Assembly: GCA_949752745.1 (NCBI GenBank)
Contig: OX457027.1
Location: 81,275,214 to 81,339,213, forward strand
Reading direction: 5' to 3'
DNA length: 64,000 nucleotides
From: Protula sp. h YS-2021
Lineage: Eukaryota > Annelida > Polychaeta > Sabellida > Serpulidae
The notes under the pieces are model-generated. The model saw only the letters and a program-made list of their open reading frames with translations. It was not told where the DNA came from and did no database searches. Shown in pieces: positions 1 through 15,010 of the stretch. The stretch's first letter is position 1, and each line of letters starts with the position of its first letter. The translations under genes were made by a program, and so were the position numbers.

Positions 1-69
1 CACGTGGAACGGAGTGATATATTTTTGAACTTTTCGGTCTATCCGTCTGTCCGACCGTCTGTCACGCTT

Positions 70-420
70 CAGTCTCAAGCGCCTACAGGCCATATTAATA
101 GATGAATTGGTTTCAAATTTTGTACACGGCTTCTCTGGACCCTTCCGCAGTGCACTGACCAAGAATTTTTCGGATCCGAAAAAATGGCGGACTTTTGAAA
201 ATCGCCACTGAACTTAGCGTTTATACTGCAGTCTCACGCGCCTACAGGCCGCATTGATAGATGAATTCCTTTCAAATTTTGTGCACGGCTTCTCGAGACT
301 CTTTCGCAGTGCAGTGACCAAGAATTTTTCGGATCGGGAAAAATTTACAAAATGGCGGACTGGACTTCGCTTACCTACGGCAGTCTCACGCGCCTACTGG
401 TTAATGGATTGATTTTTGTT
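70..420. repeat. Diverged tandem repeat, about 140-170 bp period
   Basis: Three copies begin with CAGTCTCA(C)GCGCCTAC at about 70, 239 and 381. The first two also share 'TTTCAAATTTTGT.CACGGCTTCTC' and 'CAGTG.ACTGACCAAGAATTTTTCGGATC'-like blocks, read with a few mismatches. The third copy is truncated. No coding potential is visible. Confidence 0.7.
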
Positions 421-569
421 TGCATTTTACACACTACGTCTACCCATCCTTTCACTTTTACATTTTGCGTAGTCAACACACAACAGCCTTACACACACAA
501 TATCGCCCACGGGGGATAGACGTACTCCTCGAGACGAAGTCAGGTTATTTCACTTCGGGTTGTTTTTGC

Positions 570-773
570 AACGTCCGAGCGGAGTCACTCATCGGTCGCT
601 TCCGTAACATGGTTTGTGACAACGTCCGAGCAGAGTCGCTCATCAATCGCTTCCGCAACATGGTTTATGACAACGTCCGAACTGAGTCGCTCATCGGTCG
701 CTTCCGCAACATGGTATCTGACAATGCCCGAGAAGAGTCGCTCATCGGTCGCTTCAGTAACATGGTTTGACAT
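570..773 (+). repeat. 51-bp minisatellite, four units, open on both strands
   Basis: Four consecutive 51-bp units share the core TCGCTCATCGGTCGCTTCCG. Because 51 is divisible by three, the units translate into a 17-residue repeat (NVRAESLIGRFRNMVCD type) in an open frame at 420-770, and a frame on the opposite strand is open as well. Openness on both strands is expected for a short repeat lacking stops, so I call this a minisatellite and not a gene. The upstream part of the frame has no signal peptide or recognised domain. Confidence 0.75.
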
Positions 774-1498
774 AGCAACGACGCCTCTGCGAAGTCTTTT
801 CTCGGTTAAAATAATTTTGAGCAGGCCACGTCAACATGACGTATCCGACCGGTCAAACATCTGCTGTGCCATTTATAGACGTTGTTCTAGAGCCGTTTTA
901 GAGACACGGGGAACACAAACTAAAAGCAAAATGGTGGTCACTTGATCATGAGAGCACGATCTCAAACCACTCATCTGGTCAGTTTGGAGGTTATAAATTG
1001 GAACTTGCAAAGTCTTTTTACGGAAATTGCGTTATTGCGTCGTTGATTGTTGGTTAAGTGTGAATTCATTACTTAATTATTCATTTAAAATTGATAAAAA
1101 AATATGTATAATGTACTTGCTTGTAAGGTTGGACGCTTTTATGATCTATGTACATCAAAGATCACACTGATTAAGGGTCAGTGTAATATCAACTGTCCAT
1201 ATCAAAGGCAGATTATGCTTTTCGACACGCTTACTAGCTACACGTTAAGAATTAAAGAAATCAAGCAGGTGAGGGTATTCTGGGTGAAATAATTCCCGGC
1301 GACGGAGGGTATTATTACCCAGAATATCCCACCTAAGTCATTTCTTTCATTTAAAGCATGATTTTACCAATAATACCCATTCCGCTTCACTCCTTCCCCA
1401 GTGTGTATGAAATCCAAAATTCAGGTCTTGATTAGGCTTATTGCATATCGTAAGAAATACAAGGTGTTAAAAAATAACACCAGCGATATTCTAATTGT
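774..1498. other. No recognised feature
   Basis: AT-rich DNA. The short open frame at 1104-1292 ends near a GTGAGG that could act as a splice donor, but no domain or partner exon is recognisable. Confidence 0.5.
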
Positions 1499-1734
1499 AT
1501 TACCCAAGAAACCAGCCTCGGTGGCCTAGTGGTTAGAGACTCGAGACTGGAAGATCATGGGTTCAAATCCCGGTCGGGTCATACTTACGACTTTAAAACT
1601 GGGACTCCTCCTTGTTACCCTGTTACACTCCACATGTAAGGGTTAGAAGGAGGGCTGGAATGCCCCATTTCAGGGAGATCCCGACATGACCATAGCAGTT
1701 AAAAGGGACCTAAAGAGCAAATTACCCAAGAAAC
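1499..1734 (+). mobile_element. tRNA-derived SINE with perfect 14-bp target duplications
   Basis: The body (1513-1720, about 208 bp) is bounded on both sides by the identical 14-mer ATTACCCAAGAAAC (1499-1512 and 1721-1734). Just inside the left end lie sequences matching the Pol III internal promoter: a box A match (TGGCCTAGTGG) and a box B match (GGTTCAAATCC), as in tRNA-derived SINEs. The tail carries CAGTTAAAAGGGACCTAAAG. The intact target duplication suggests a fairly recent insertion. I do not assign a named SINE family. Confidence 0.85.
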
Positions 1735-1769
1735 AGTGAAAATACCGGAACGAATTATTGCGTAGAGAG

Positions 1770-1940
1770 CCGAAAATTTGTCTAGGTACCTGTAGCTAGA
1801 ATGGTCAGTGTACCATTGCATCAGTGCACAGAAGGAGCATGTAAATTGTAACACAATTTGTCTAAAGGCACGTGTAACTAGAACGGTCAGCGTATCCTTA
1901 CATCAGTGCACAGAAGCAGCATGTAAATTGTAACAGAAAA
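1770..1940 (+). repeat. Two direct copies of an ~82-bp unit
   Basis: Two adjacent copies contain 'GTCTA..GGYACSTGTARCTAGAA', 'CATCAGTGCACAGAAG' and 'AGCATGTAAATTGTAACA'. They lie just downstream of the SINE. Confidence 0.7.
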
Positions 1941-2081
1941 TCCCTCAATAGAATTAAAATGAATCATAAAAATAAAATTGGTTTTACTGTTGTTCTTTCA
2001 GCTACTGCTGTGCAGTTGATCGCGATTCGCAACATTCGGCTTAACATTCGCAGAGTAAAAATCAACCGCATTCACTATTAA

Positions 2082-2945
2082 ATGATCAGACTACAGTTGA
2101 AATCCCAGAAGCCGTTACTCCCCTCGCAAACGAGGAACAGTTCCTGGTATTCGACAGGGGCGTTGGCGATGATAAGCGGAGGCTTATCTTTAGAACCCTG
2201 CGCTCGTTGGATGCCCTGGACAACGCCTCTCATTGGTTTCTGGATGGGACAGGTTTATCAGCTCTACACTATGCACGTCTTGATGTCCGACAGTGTCGTT
2301 CCTTGTTTTGACGCGCTGCTGCTGAAGAAGCTCCGCAAGGATATAATCCAACCAGCGAAGTGACGGATTTCGAGGCTAGGTTCATAGCGGGGATTCGAAA
2401 GGTATTTCCAGGTTTCGAAGTGAAAGCTGCGTCTACCATCTGTCACAGAATATTTACCGAAAGGTGTAGAGAGAGGGCTCCAGGAAAGTTACAACATCGA
2501 GCAGGAATTTGCCATGGAGATACAGTGCCTCGCAGCAATTGTTTCGAACAGAAGTGGTTGGTGGCTGATGCGTTCGAAATGCTGCAAGACAGACTGAATG
2601 AGGAGGCTGTACCCATTAGAGATTACTTCGGAGACACGTACATTGGCCGGATTCGGCGCTATGTTCGCGGTGCGCCCAAGTTCGCACACAAACTCTGGAA
2701 TATGCACCCGCGTGCTGAAGCTGACCTAACGCGTACGCAAAATAACTTTGAAGGCTGTCTCAGGAAAATGCTTCATGTACATTGGCCGGATCCGTCGCAA
2801 CGTTCACGGTGCGCCATATGTCGCACACGAACTCTGAAATATGCACCCGCGTGCTGAAGCCGACCTACCGCGTACGCAAAATAACGCGGAAGGCTTCCAC
2901 AGGAAAATGACGTCCTGCCATCCGAATTTGTGGTGATTTCTGGAC
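2082..2945 (+). pseudogene. Decayed MULE-type transposase fragment
   Basis: Two overlapping, frameshifted reading frames (2082-2363 and 2360-2857) together resemble the central part of a MULE transposase-like protein common in invertebrate repeats. Recognisable pieces are a 'HWFLDGTG' block, 'YTMHVLMSDSVVPCF', 'VMTDFEA...VFPGFEV' and, near the end, 'DTYIGR', 'LWNMH' and a version of the 'RTNN.xEG.HR' box. About 135 bp is tandemly duplicated (about 2641-2775 and 2776-2910). The second copy ends in RTQNNAEGFHRKM, closer to the family pattern than the first. Frameshifts, an internal duplication and missing N- and C-terminal parts make this a dead fragment. The family call rests on remembered motif patterns, not on a search. 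Confidence 0.65.
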
Positions 2946-4969
2946 ATTCTGAAAAAGAAACACAGCTAGAACACAGTTATTCTTCCGCAGATTTTGGGTG
3001 GTCATTTACTTGAGCCACAACGCCGCAAGTACGCCGACTCTGCGTGTTCATCACCTGGTCCAAGACATCAACATCAAGTTCTAAAGTGCCGTCCTTTTCG
3101 GGCAGAACAGACTGTATATGTTGCGAAATTTGTGCCAGTACCTGAGCCCAATGTACAGTTTGTGTCAGTTTTTCAGTTTGGTGTATACATTTTGTGTCAC
3201 GTTTTAGTTCGATTAACGGAAAGGATGATAATCGCGAGGGGGGCAAGTGGATTGGCAGTTAACCGGTGCGATTTGTCGAGGGGGGGGACCTCGACCCGTA
3301 TTTTGTTACATCCATCGGAGCTTAAATTAACGAATTTGTGCCATGTTGTCAATCAATCAGTACTTCGCTGATGCAACGCATACAACGTCATTGGCTTTCG
3401 TCATGGTTTGAATTCTTATAAGCGAAAGTTTGATGCTTGTAAGCAGGTTGTTTTTCTATTTTAATTTAGTTTTTTTATTGGAAAATTAAAATAAAAAAAC
3501 ACCTCCTTTGGAATTTTTAATGATTCGCAAATATTCTAAAGATGTCGGATAATGAACGAAACCACCCATTTTAAAGGTAAAAAGAATATTTGTAGGTATT
3601 TTTCGCAATATGTCACATTTTCCAAAACTTTTGATTTAGCACGGCACTTTCGACTCCATTTGCAATACAAATATTGCAATGATGTTGAACAAGGTGTTCA
3701 AGAAGAATAAACATTCCGACGTCAACCTGACGTGTGAGAACCGAAGTTGGTTCCATTTCATACACAATCAAAATCGGCATGTCAGTCCGACTTCAAAAAC
3801 GTCAACCCGACGCCATTCTGACGTCCAAATTTTTGCTGGATTAAAATCTATCGGCAATATCGACAACGTTTTGTACTAACTTTACATCACATCCATTGAA
3901 AGAAATCTGAAACATTTTCGGCATCGACTGCGATTCTGAAACACATAACAAAACACAATGATAAGCACAGAACAAAACATTCATAGTAGATTCTTGTTTT
4001 CGCTCCTCACGGCCTTGTCAATAAGTATTAATAAGTATCGCGTCAATAACTATCGCGTCAAAACATTTTAAATCGGAACATAGTTATACCTACTTGTAGT
4101 TTAAATTCTATGCGCTGCTCCTTGGACTCTTTGGAATGTTCGTAACCTCAGAGGAGTGGAGTATTATTTACCCAAAGCTCCAAACTTTTAGTCTGTCTGT
4201 AATGTAAAATATACAATATTTAGAATGGCTGAACTGAACGACTACAATGCATAAACCTTGGTGTCCTTTTTAAGTTTGCATTTGCAATAAGCCGAGTGAT
4301 TATTGCGACAAAATATCTGGCAGTCTGTTCAAAACAACATCATCGGTGCAACAATGCTCTCTTTTGAAAACAATGTTTTATATTCTAATTTGTTTTGTTG
4401 CAACATATATCCTGTCCATATCCTTTCGTTTCTAAACCGATTGGGTGCATCGACCTATTGTCATATACAACAAGTTGTTAAATCTTGTTGGCTACAGCGG
4501 AGGGCACCAACTTCACGTTACACTTCTGATCTCGTAAATGCTGAACCTTAACACTAAAAATGAAAGTTTAAGCATTATCTCTGCATTCAAAGATTTCGAA
4601 CATTATATAACAGAGTTAACTTGTATTCTATCCATGATATGGTCTTGTGGTGTGTAAGTAAGGCGTGCACCAATGTGCCCATTACCGAGCGTACTGATGT
4701 AATATTATTGGACTGATCGCATCCTCAATATTTGTTAGAAATAACACGAATTTCTCCTTAATCCTGAAGGCTTGTCGCTTGAGCTGGCTGGGATATTCGC
4801 CTCGGTAGTTCTTGTTAATCTTTAAACATAAATGATGGCATTTTAACAATGTAAAACTTTCACTGTCTTGTTATTGAAGATAAGCTTAAGGTACAAAAAA
4901 GCAACAAATATTAAAAAAATCAAATAATTTTAGAATAAACTTAAGTACGTTTTTGTATTTTATTTGCAG
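2946..4969. other. Non-coding DNA, probably intron or 5' flank of the first FkbM gene
   Basis: No supported gene. It should hold the missing first exon of the FkbM gene whose long exon starts at 4970, if that exon is inside the window. A search by eye for a hydrophobic anchor followed by a phase-0 donor found none. A polypyrimidine-rich acceptor (TTTTGTATTTTATTTGCAG) closes the region at 4969. Confidence 0.5.
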
Positions 4970-5980
4970 ACTATACCGAAAAGATTTCCAAAGAATGATT
5001 TCCGGAGCGAGCATTTCAAGTCGTCAGTGTTCCATCACTTTCTGGAAATCAGTGAAAAATCCGTACAAAATAGAAACACATCTCGTGTTTTTGAAAAGGA
5101 AGAAACGTCTCCTTTAGCCGGAACTTCCAACCTTTCTACACACACTCGTTGTAAAGTGCATGATTTTGGAATTTTCATCAATACAACGGATGCAAAGGAA
5201 TTTGAATGCGTGAGAACAACAGCAATAGAGGGTTTGCAAATTTGCCTTTATCCCACAGCGAAAGACATTTATATATCATCTGACATCCGCAAGCATGGTG
5301 CGTGGGAATGGAAGTTGAATAGAGCGATAATGAGTGCACTTAAGATGTACCCAAACGCATCATTTATAGACATTGGCGCCAATATTGGTATGCACAGTCT
5401 TGTTGCTGCAAAAAGCGGGCGCAAAGTACTTGCTGTTGAACCAAAGACCACTGCTATCCAGCGGCTCCACAAATCTATTAACATTAATAATCTTATCAAT
5501 AAATATACTCTTGTTGAAAATGCTATTTCCAACGAGAGAGCGAAATTAACATTATACACTCATCCGACAAATCAAGGGAGTGCAAAATTAAGAATCCCTA
5601 ATGTAGAAAAAGAAACAGTTGATACAATTCTTATGGATGATCTCTTAGAAGTATTTGAAGACAAGCAAGCCGTGATTAAGATGGATATTGAAGGATCTGA
5701 GAGCAGGGCATTGGTAAACTCAACCAAATTGTTCTCCGTGGTCGATATTCCTGTTATATTTATGGAATGGTCTATGCTAAATCGGAACTTTTCCCCAAAA
5801 CCACCTCTCGAAGAGGCCGAAAAGAATTTGGTGGTGAACATGGTTAGTTATCTGAAATCAATGGGGTATCAGCCGAGAAAAGTTGACCCTCAGTTTCTCT
5901 ACAGGAACGCATTTGAAGTTCAGCTATTGGTCAAAGACATGGTAAACTGGCCTGGAGATATTGTTTGGGTAAAGCACTAA
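4970..5980 (+). CDS. FkbM-family methyltransferase, terminal exon (paralog 1)
   Basis: The exon follows a clear acceptor (TATTTGCAG, 4961-4969) and reads in phase 0 to a stop at 5980, giving 336 residues. It has a variable stem and then a Methyltransf_21/FkbM domain: CKVHDF start, SAM-binding motif I FIDIGANIGMHSL, acidic motif VLAVEPK, and the family signature IKMDIEGSE followed by an FMEW strand. FkbM proteins transfer a methyl group from S-adenosylmethionine to oxygen; the substrate here is unknown. The two paralogs at 9922 and 61783 have a first exon coding a membrane anchor spliced in the same phase. The equivalent exon was not found here, so this may be a partial model. The last codons and 3' UTR are tandemly duplicated just downstream. 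A Golgi-lumen glycan methyltransferase is an inference. Confidence 0.88.
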   Translation, partial: TIPKRFPKNDFRSEHFKSSVFHHFLEISEKSVQNRNTSRVFEKEETSPLAGTSNLSTHTRCKVHDFGIFINTTDAKEFECVRTTAIEGLQICLYPTAKDIYISSDIRKHGAWEWKLNRAIMSALKMYPNASFIDIGANIGMHSLVAAKSGRKVLAVEPKTTAIQRLHKSININNLINKYTLVENAISNERAKLTLYTHPTNQGSAKLRIPNVEKETVDTILMDDLLEVFEDKQAVIKMDIEGSESRALVNSTKLFSVVDIPVIFMEWSMLNRNFSPKPPLEEAEKNLVVNMVSYLKSMGYQPRKVDPQFLYRNAFEVQLLVKDMVNWPGDIVWVKH

Positions 5981-6196
5981 AGTCACAACAGTGTTGAATT
6001 GTGTGCAACATTTGGAGAATGCATTTAGGATTTTTATCGCTGTTAATAATTTTTCCTTTCGTGACAATTTCAAACTGGCCTGGAGATATTGTTTGGGTAA
6101 AGCACTAAAGTCACAACAGTGTTGAATTGTGTGCAACTTTTGGAGAATGCATTTAGGATTTTTATCGCTATTACTAATTTTTCCTTTCGTGATAAC
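5945..6196 (+). repeat. Tandem duplication of the FkbM paralog 1 end and 3' UTR
   Basis: About 125 bp starting in the last coding codons (AAACTGGCCTGGAGATATTG) and running through the stop into the 3' UTR is repeated directly from about 6073 with only a few differences. The first copy holds the working stop codon. The second repeats the final codons and stop as untranslated sequence. Confidence 0.9.
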
Positions 6197-6320
6197 TGAT
6201 TTAAATTACTGAATAGAGACTTTGGTTTAGTAGTTATATGTAATTGTAGTGCACATGCGATGCCTTGAAATTTTACAGGTTTTCTTTGGCAAATTGGCCA
6301 AAATTGGCCACAATGATAGC

Positions 6321-6326
6321 AATAAA
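6321..6326 (+). promoter_or_regulatory. Candidate polyadenylation signal of FkbM paralog 1
   Basis: AATAAA lies about 340 nt after the stop codon, beyond the duplicated 3' segment. Confidence 0.45.
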
Positions 6327-7370
6327 AACGCCCAAATATTTCTAAAATAACAAAATGCTACCAGTTGATGCTTCTTCACCAATTGTATTTGGTCTAATGG
6401 CGTTCTCGCGTGTGAATAAAGAGGTCATGTTAACGGTTAGGAACCAAAAAGAAACAATTATTGAGACATGCATCTTTATTTCCTACGGTCGTCGCAGTAA
6501 ATGCAGTAAACGACGTCGGCGAAGACATAGACCAAACGAGATGAGACAAAACGAAACGGCTGTCTAAAAGAAACCAATTAAAGCACACTAATTAACTAAA
6601 TTTACAGCTAACAAAATGACCAAACCTCTAATGATGTTATAAATATCAGTTGTCGCCAAGCGAGACCCTGTATGAACATCATTGACAAAAAAGGGATACA
6701 TAGATAAGCATCATTTTAACCTATTTTATACAAAAACTCAGCAGACATTTATCTGTGCAAATGGCAAGTGTAAACAAATATTTAAGACGATGCACAGAAG
6801 ATACCCATTGCAGCGGTATCCATGACAGCCCTCTTGATTGATGGTTCAATTCAAGAACGAAGTCATGTCCGCATGCTATTCTAGTTGACTTTGCTAGCGC
6901 GACACTCGTTAGTAAACGAAATCCTAGGGTCATATTGATATCGTCCCAACAGAGTTCTACTGTACTTCGATCACTTTGTATGATAATCTGTGACTTTAAC
7001 TGAATTACATTAATTATATTATTTACATCGTTATTCAATTATCTCACGCGAATTTGTTCGCACAGTTAAAATAACACTGACTTAATGTGACATTTACTTG
7101 ACATTTTAAAGGCTTAAAAATACAAAGAGTACATACCAAATATTGCAGGAATCAGTTCTAATTCTAACCATTAAATTTTATTCCATATCATAGTGAGTAA
7201 TTCTATATTTCTCTTTCTGTCATGGATCTTCTGATCAACAGGACCCATCCCCGCGTTTCTCAAAATTTTACTTCTTACGAACTAAAATGAACAGAATAAT
7301 GTGGTTTCTTGAAGATAATAAGTAATAAATTAACAATCGGAAGAAATGCCAGACCCTACAAAACAGTATA
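6327..7370. other. No recognised feature
   Basis: AT-rich intergenic DNA. The open frames here are short and match no domain I recognise. Confidence 0.5.
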
Positions 7371-8450
7371 CGTAAATTATACGTATTTAATATCTAAAAC
7401 GCATTGGCAAAATAGGCATCTTTTCTCCGACGCATTATAAACGTATAAATTACGTATAAAAATATCCGCATTTCTAGAACCATATATTATATGTATAAAA
7501 TGCGTGGAAAAAAGATGCTCATATTGAACCCGCCTATTATACGTGTATTTTCCCACATATAATATGCGCATATCAAGGAACGTTTATTACACATATAAAA
7601 TACGCGGGGAAATATATGCCCATTTCAATTCGCATATTATACGCATTTTTCCTACGCATATTATACGCGTATCTAGGGACGCATATTATGCATATATTTT
7701 GCATGGTAAAAAAGATGCCCATATTAGAAACGCATATTAAACGCATCTTTACTCGCGTATATAAGACGCGTATTTATGAACGTTTATTAAACGCATTTTC
7801 GCCCATACATATTATAGTGTAATATGTGACGCATATTAAGCAGATATTCTACGTCTGATTTCCCATATGGGTATTCCCATGTAAAATACACTTATATAAT
7901 GCGTGAAAATTTCTACTTAGTAAATGCATGGGAAAATATACGCATATTATACGTAGTCTGGCAATGTGGGCCTCTTGAGCGACAATATATTTACATTTTG
8001 CTAAATGCTGCATATTTTGGTGAAGGGCTGCCTTTTTTCTAAGTACAATAGAAAGTTAGACATGGGAATACCAATTTCACTAAAATTTTTATCCCTGAAA
8101 ATTGTTTTAAGGAGTACTTTAAACTGCACTATAGTGATAAAGGTTCATGTGCATAATACGTGTGGGACTGCTATCTACGTCATTACATTTGTGGGCAAAC
8201 TCTGAATGCATATAAAATAAGTTTAAAAAATGCGTGAAATCCGTCTAATATCCGTGGAAAAAAGCACGTGTAAAAAGCGATTAATAATCGGTGGGAATTA
8301 CGTTTAAAATGCATATAAATTTTTACGTGGGAAAATATGCGTATTTTATGCGCATTATCGATGAGCAAAATGGCCAAAATACTAATATATTACACCTAAC
8401 TTTCCCATTTTGCCAACGTATTTTACACGTATAATATCCGCTAAAATTTT
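7371..8450. repeat. Array of palindromic GCATATTATACGC-type motifs, possible MITE
   Basis: Many diverged copies of an ACGCATATTATACGCGTAT-like motif occur at 7371-7960 and again at 8190-8450, often alternating with AAAAAGATGCCCATAT. The two outer ends are similar in inverted orientation: ACGCATTGGCAAAATAGG near 7400 versus the complement of CCCATTTTGCCAACGT near 8410. This suggests a decayed inverted-repeat element of about 1.07 kb. No clean target duplication was found. Small open frames inside are by-products. Confidence 0.5.
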
Positions 8451-9921
8451 GTCGGGCACATGTGGCAGGGAAAGCCGAATTTACAGGTCGTGAGGTTGTG
8501 AGTGTTTCCTTTGTTACTAAGTTTTTAATGCATTATTCATAATTCTGCCTCAAACAGAAAAAATAGATTTTTATATGTGATACTACATTAATTAATCTTT
8601 TCGTCGATCAGCTAGTAAACATTTTTCAGAACACAGACGAAACGCAGTCATAGAACACAAAAATGTTATGGTATAGTAGCTATAGTTCACTCGTTTCCAA
8701 ATTTAACAAGAATTATCCCTGTAAAGCTTCAATGGGATTGTCGTACTTTTGTTATCTTGCCAAAACTTGCCAAAATAAACTTAAAAGCAGCGCTGTTCAT
8801 TTCACAAATCTAGTCCGATTGCTTTTAAAAGTAATGTTTTCCATGAGCTGTATATTGTGTCAAAATTGTTAGCCTTTTCCTTTCACTAAATAATTTGCTC
8901 CTGTTGTTTGGGGGTAATCTTAAAAAAGACCCACTGTTTTCTTTTCTGTGCATGTCGAAGAGCGATTAATCAGAATTTTATTTCTGGCTCTTCTTTCACC
9001 TTTTCTACGCTCTTCCTTCTTTTACCCACTTCTTTCTTAACAAGTATGTTCTAATATAGCCTTTCATTTTGCTAAACGGGATGTTAACCAAACAAGCTAA
9101 TGAACGAATGAATGTGACAGACAGACAGGCAGACAAACAAGAAATTCGACGGAAAGACAAAGTTTAAGTTATTAAGCTACTCCAATTGATTTCCAAAATA
9201 CATCGCTTTAAATCTTTGGAATTTTATATTTACAATATCTAACGAGCATTTTTAAATATCTGTTTTGAGACGATTTAAATGTTAACACCTAAATAATGTC
9301 AATATATATTGTTCAGACGATGTTATTATATTCGCACCACAACAATTGATCTTAGCTTCTAGTTTTTTGTGTTTATATGTGCTTAGTTTCAATATTACAA
9401 TATAGCCTAATTATTTACATGAGTGTTCAGATGTGAGCCGTTCTAAACTGGTGGTACCAGTGCTAATTTTCCAAATGTTCCTATACGGCCTTGACATACT
9501 ACACAAAACAATGGGTCTGAAGCATTCCCCAAAACAACCTCTTGCTTGTTAATTCCTCTGTGTAGGCGTTCTGTTAACTGCATTAGACTGTGTAGCACAC
9601 AGCGGGAACATTGTATGTACACTGTATCAAGTTGCTGTAGTATTGATCTCTTGGGGAGTGCACTGGCTTATGTTAGGCATGTGTTGATATTTTCCAATAG
9701 TGTAGTTGTTATTCCTGCTATAACACAGAATTTTGTGTTCCTTCCATGCTATTTTCAAAAATATTTCGAATTGAATCCTCCTTTGAACAAATACTCTGCT
9801 CTATCGGGACATAAAGAGACTAAGGCCGTTAATAAAACATTGGATAAAAAGTTGTTTAATCACTACAGCTTAAATGTGTGGTTTGGATAATACCAATGTA
9901 TATTCACTGTTTTAAATCAAG
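8451..9921. other. Intergenic, 5' flank of FkbM paralog 2
   Basis: AT-rich; no domain recognised in the frames at 8663-8872 or 9546-9890. The last few hundred bases should hold the promoter and 5' UTR of the gene starting at 9922. I see no distinct core promoter motif. Confidence 0.45.
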
Positions 9922-14560
<4,639 letters not shown>

Positions 14561-14569
14561 TTAAGATCA

Positions 14570-15010
14570 ATTTTGCAGTTGGTTAACCTGCTATAAGTAT
14601 GAATGTTTGTTACACAAACATAAATAAGTACTTCCAAGGTAAAGTACATCTCGAATGCCTAATCACTGTATGTTTATTCTATACTCATATTCATTGTCCC
14701 TAAAACACTCGTTTATATAAACTGTTGTTGTTTTATATTCATTGTGCTATTTGTATCGGTTTGTGTATTGTTCATGGCTTGCTAGAGTTGCATCTAAATG
14801 CATCACTTAATGAAGCATGCAACCATCAAGTTCAGTAAACCAAAATGTGTCCTCGCCATGAATGCAGTAGTCGCACTTAGAGCGTTGTGCAAGGACACAA
14901 GCTCATCTACCATCTCATCTATAATCTTACAACGTACACCATATTTGTTTGAGAACAGATCCCTTCGGGTCCATTCTATATCAATTTTAGATTCTGTTTT
15001 AAGACAAACT
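14570..15010 (-). pseudogene. Dead partial copy of the lectin-TSP1-VWA gene (TSP1 exon plus 3' flank)
   Basis: On the minus strand, 14805-14960 is a degenerate TSP1 exon. 'EWT' and, after a frameshift, 'VLAQ...CDYCIHGEDTF' and 'FTEL' align with exon 6 of the gene at 19120-19281 ([16 protein letters not shown]...FTEL). The flank at 14570-14770 also resembles 17200-17400, the 3' end of the same gene (shared 'CTGCTATAAGT' and 'TGTTTTATATTCAT'-like blocks). The VWA exon that should lie between is absent, so this is a deleted, frameshifted duplicate. Cysteines and the CSxxCG core are lost. Confidence 0.75.

Noticed and set aside
1104..1292. Short frame ending near a GTGAGG donor as an upstream exon
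   Set aside because: No signal peptide, anchor or domain, and the donor cannot be linked to an acceptor with confidence.
1517..1590. A possible tRNA gene (box A and box B present)
   Set aside because: It is the head of a SINE with target duplications. The sequence does not fold into a convincing cloverleaf by eye and continues into a SINE body.
3959..4060. A Met-started hydrophobic stretch (RFLFSLLTALSISI) as the missing anchor exon of FkbM paralog 1
   Set aside because: No phase-0 splice donor follows, and the NRR...LYQ pattern of the other two anchor exons is absent.
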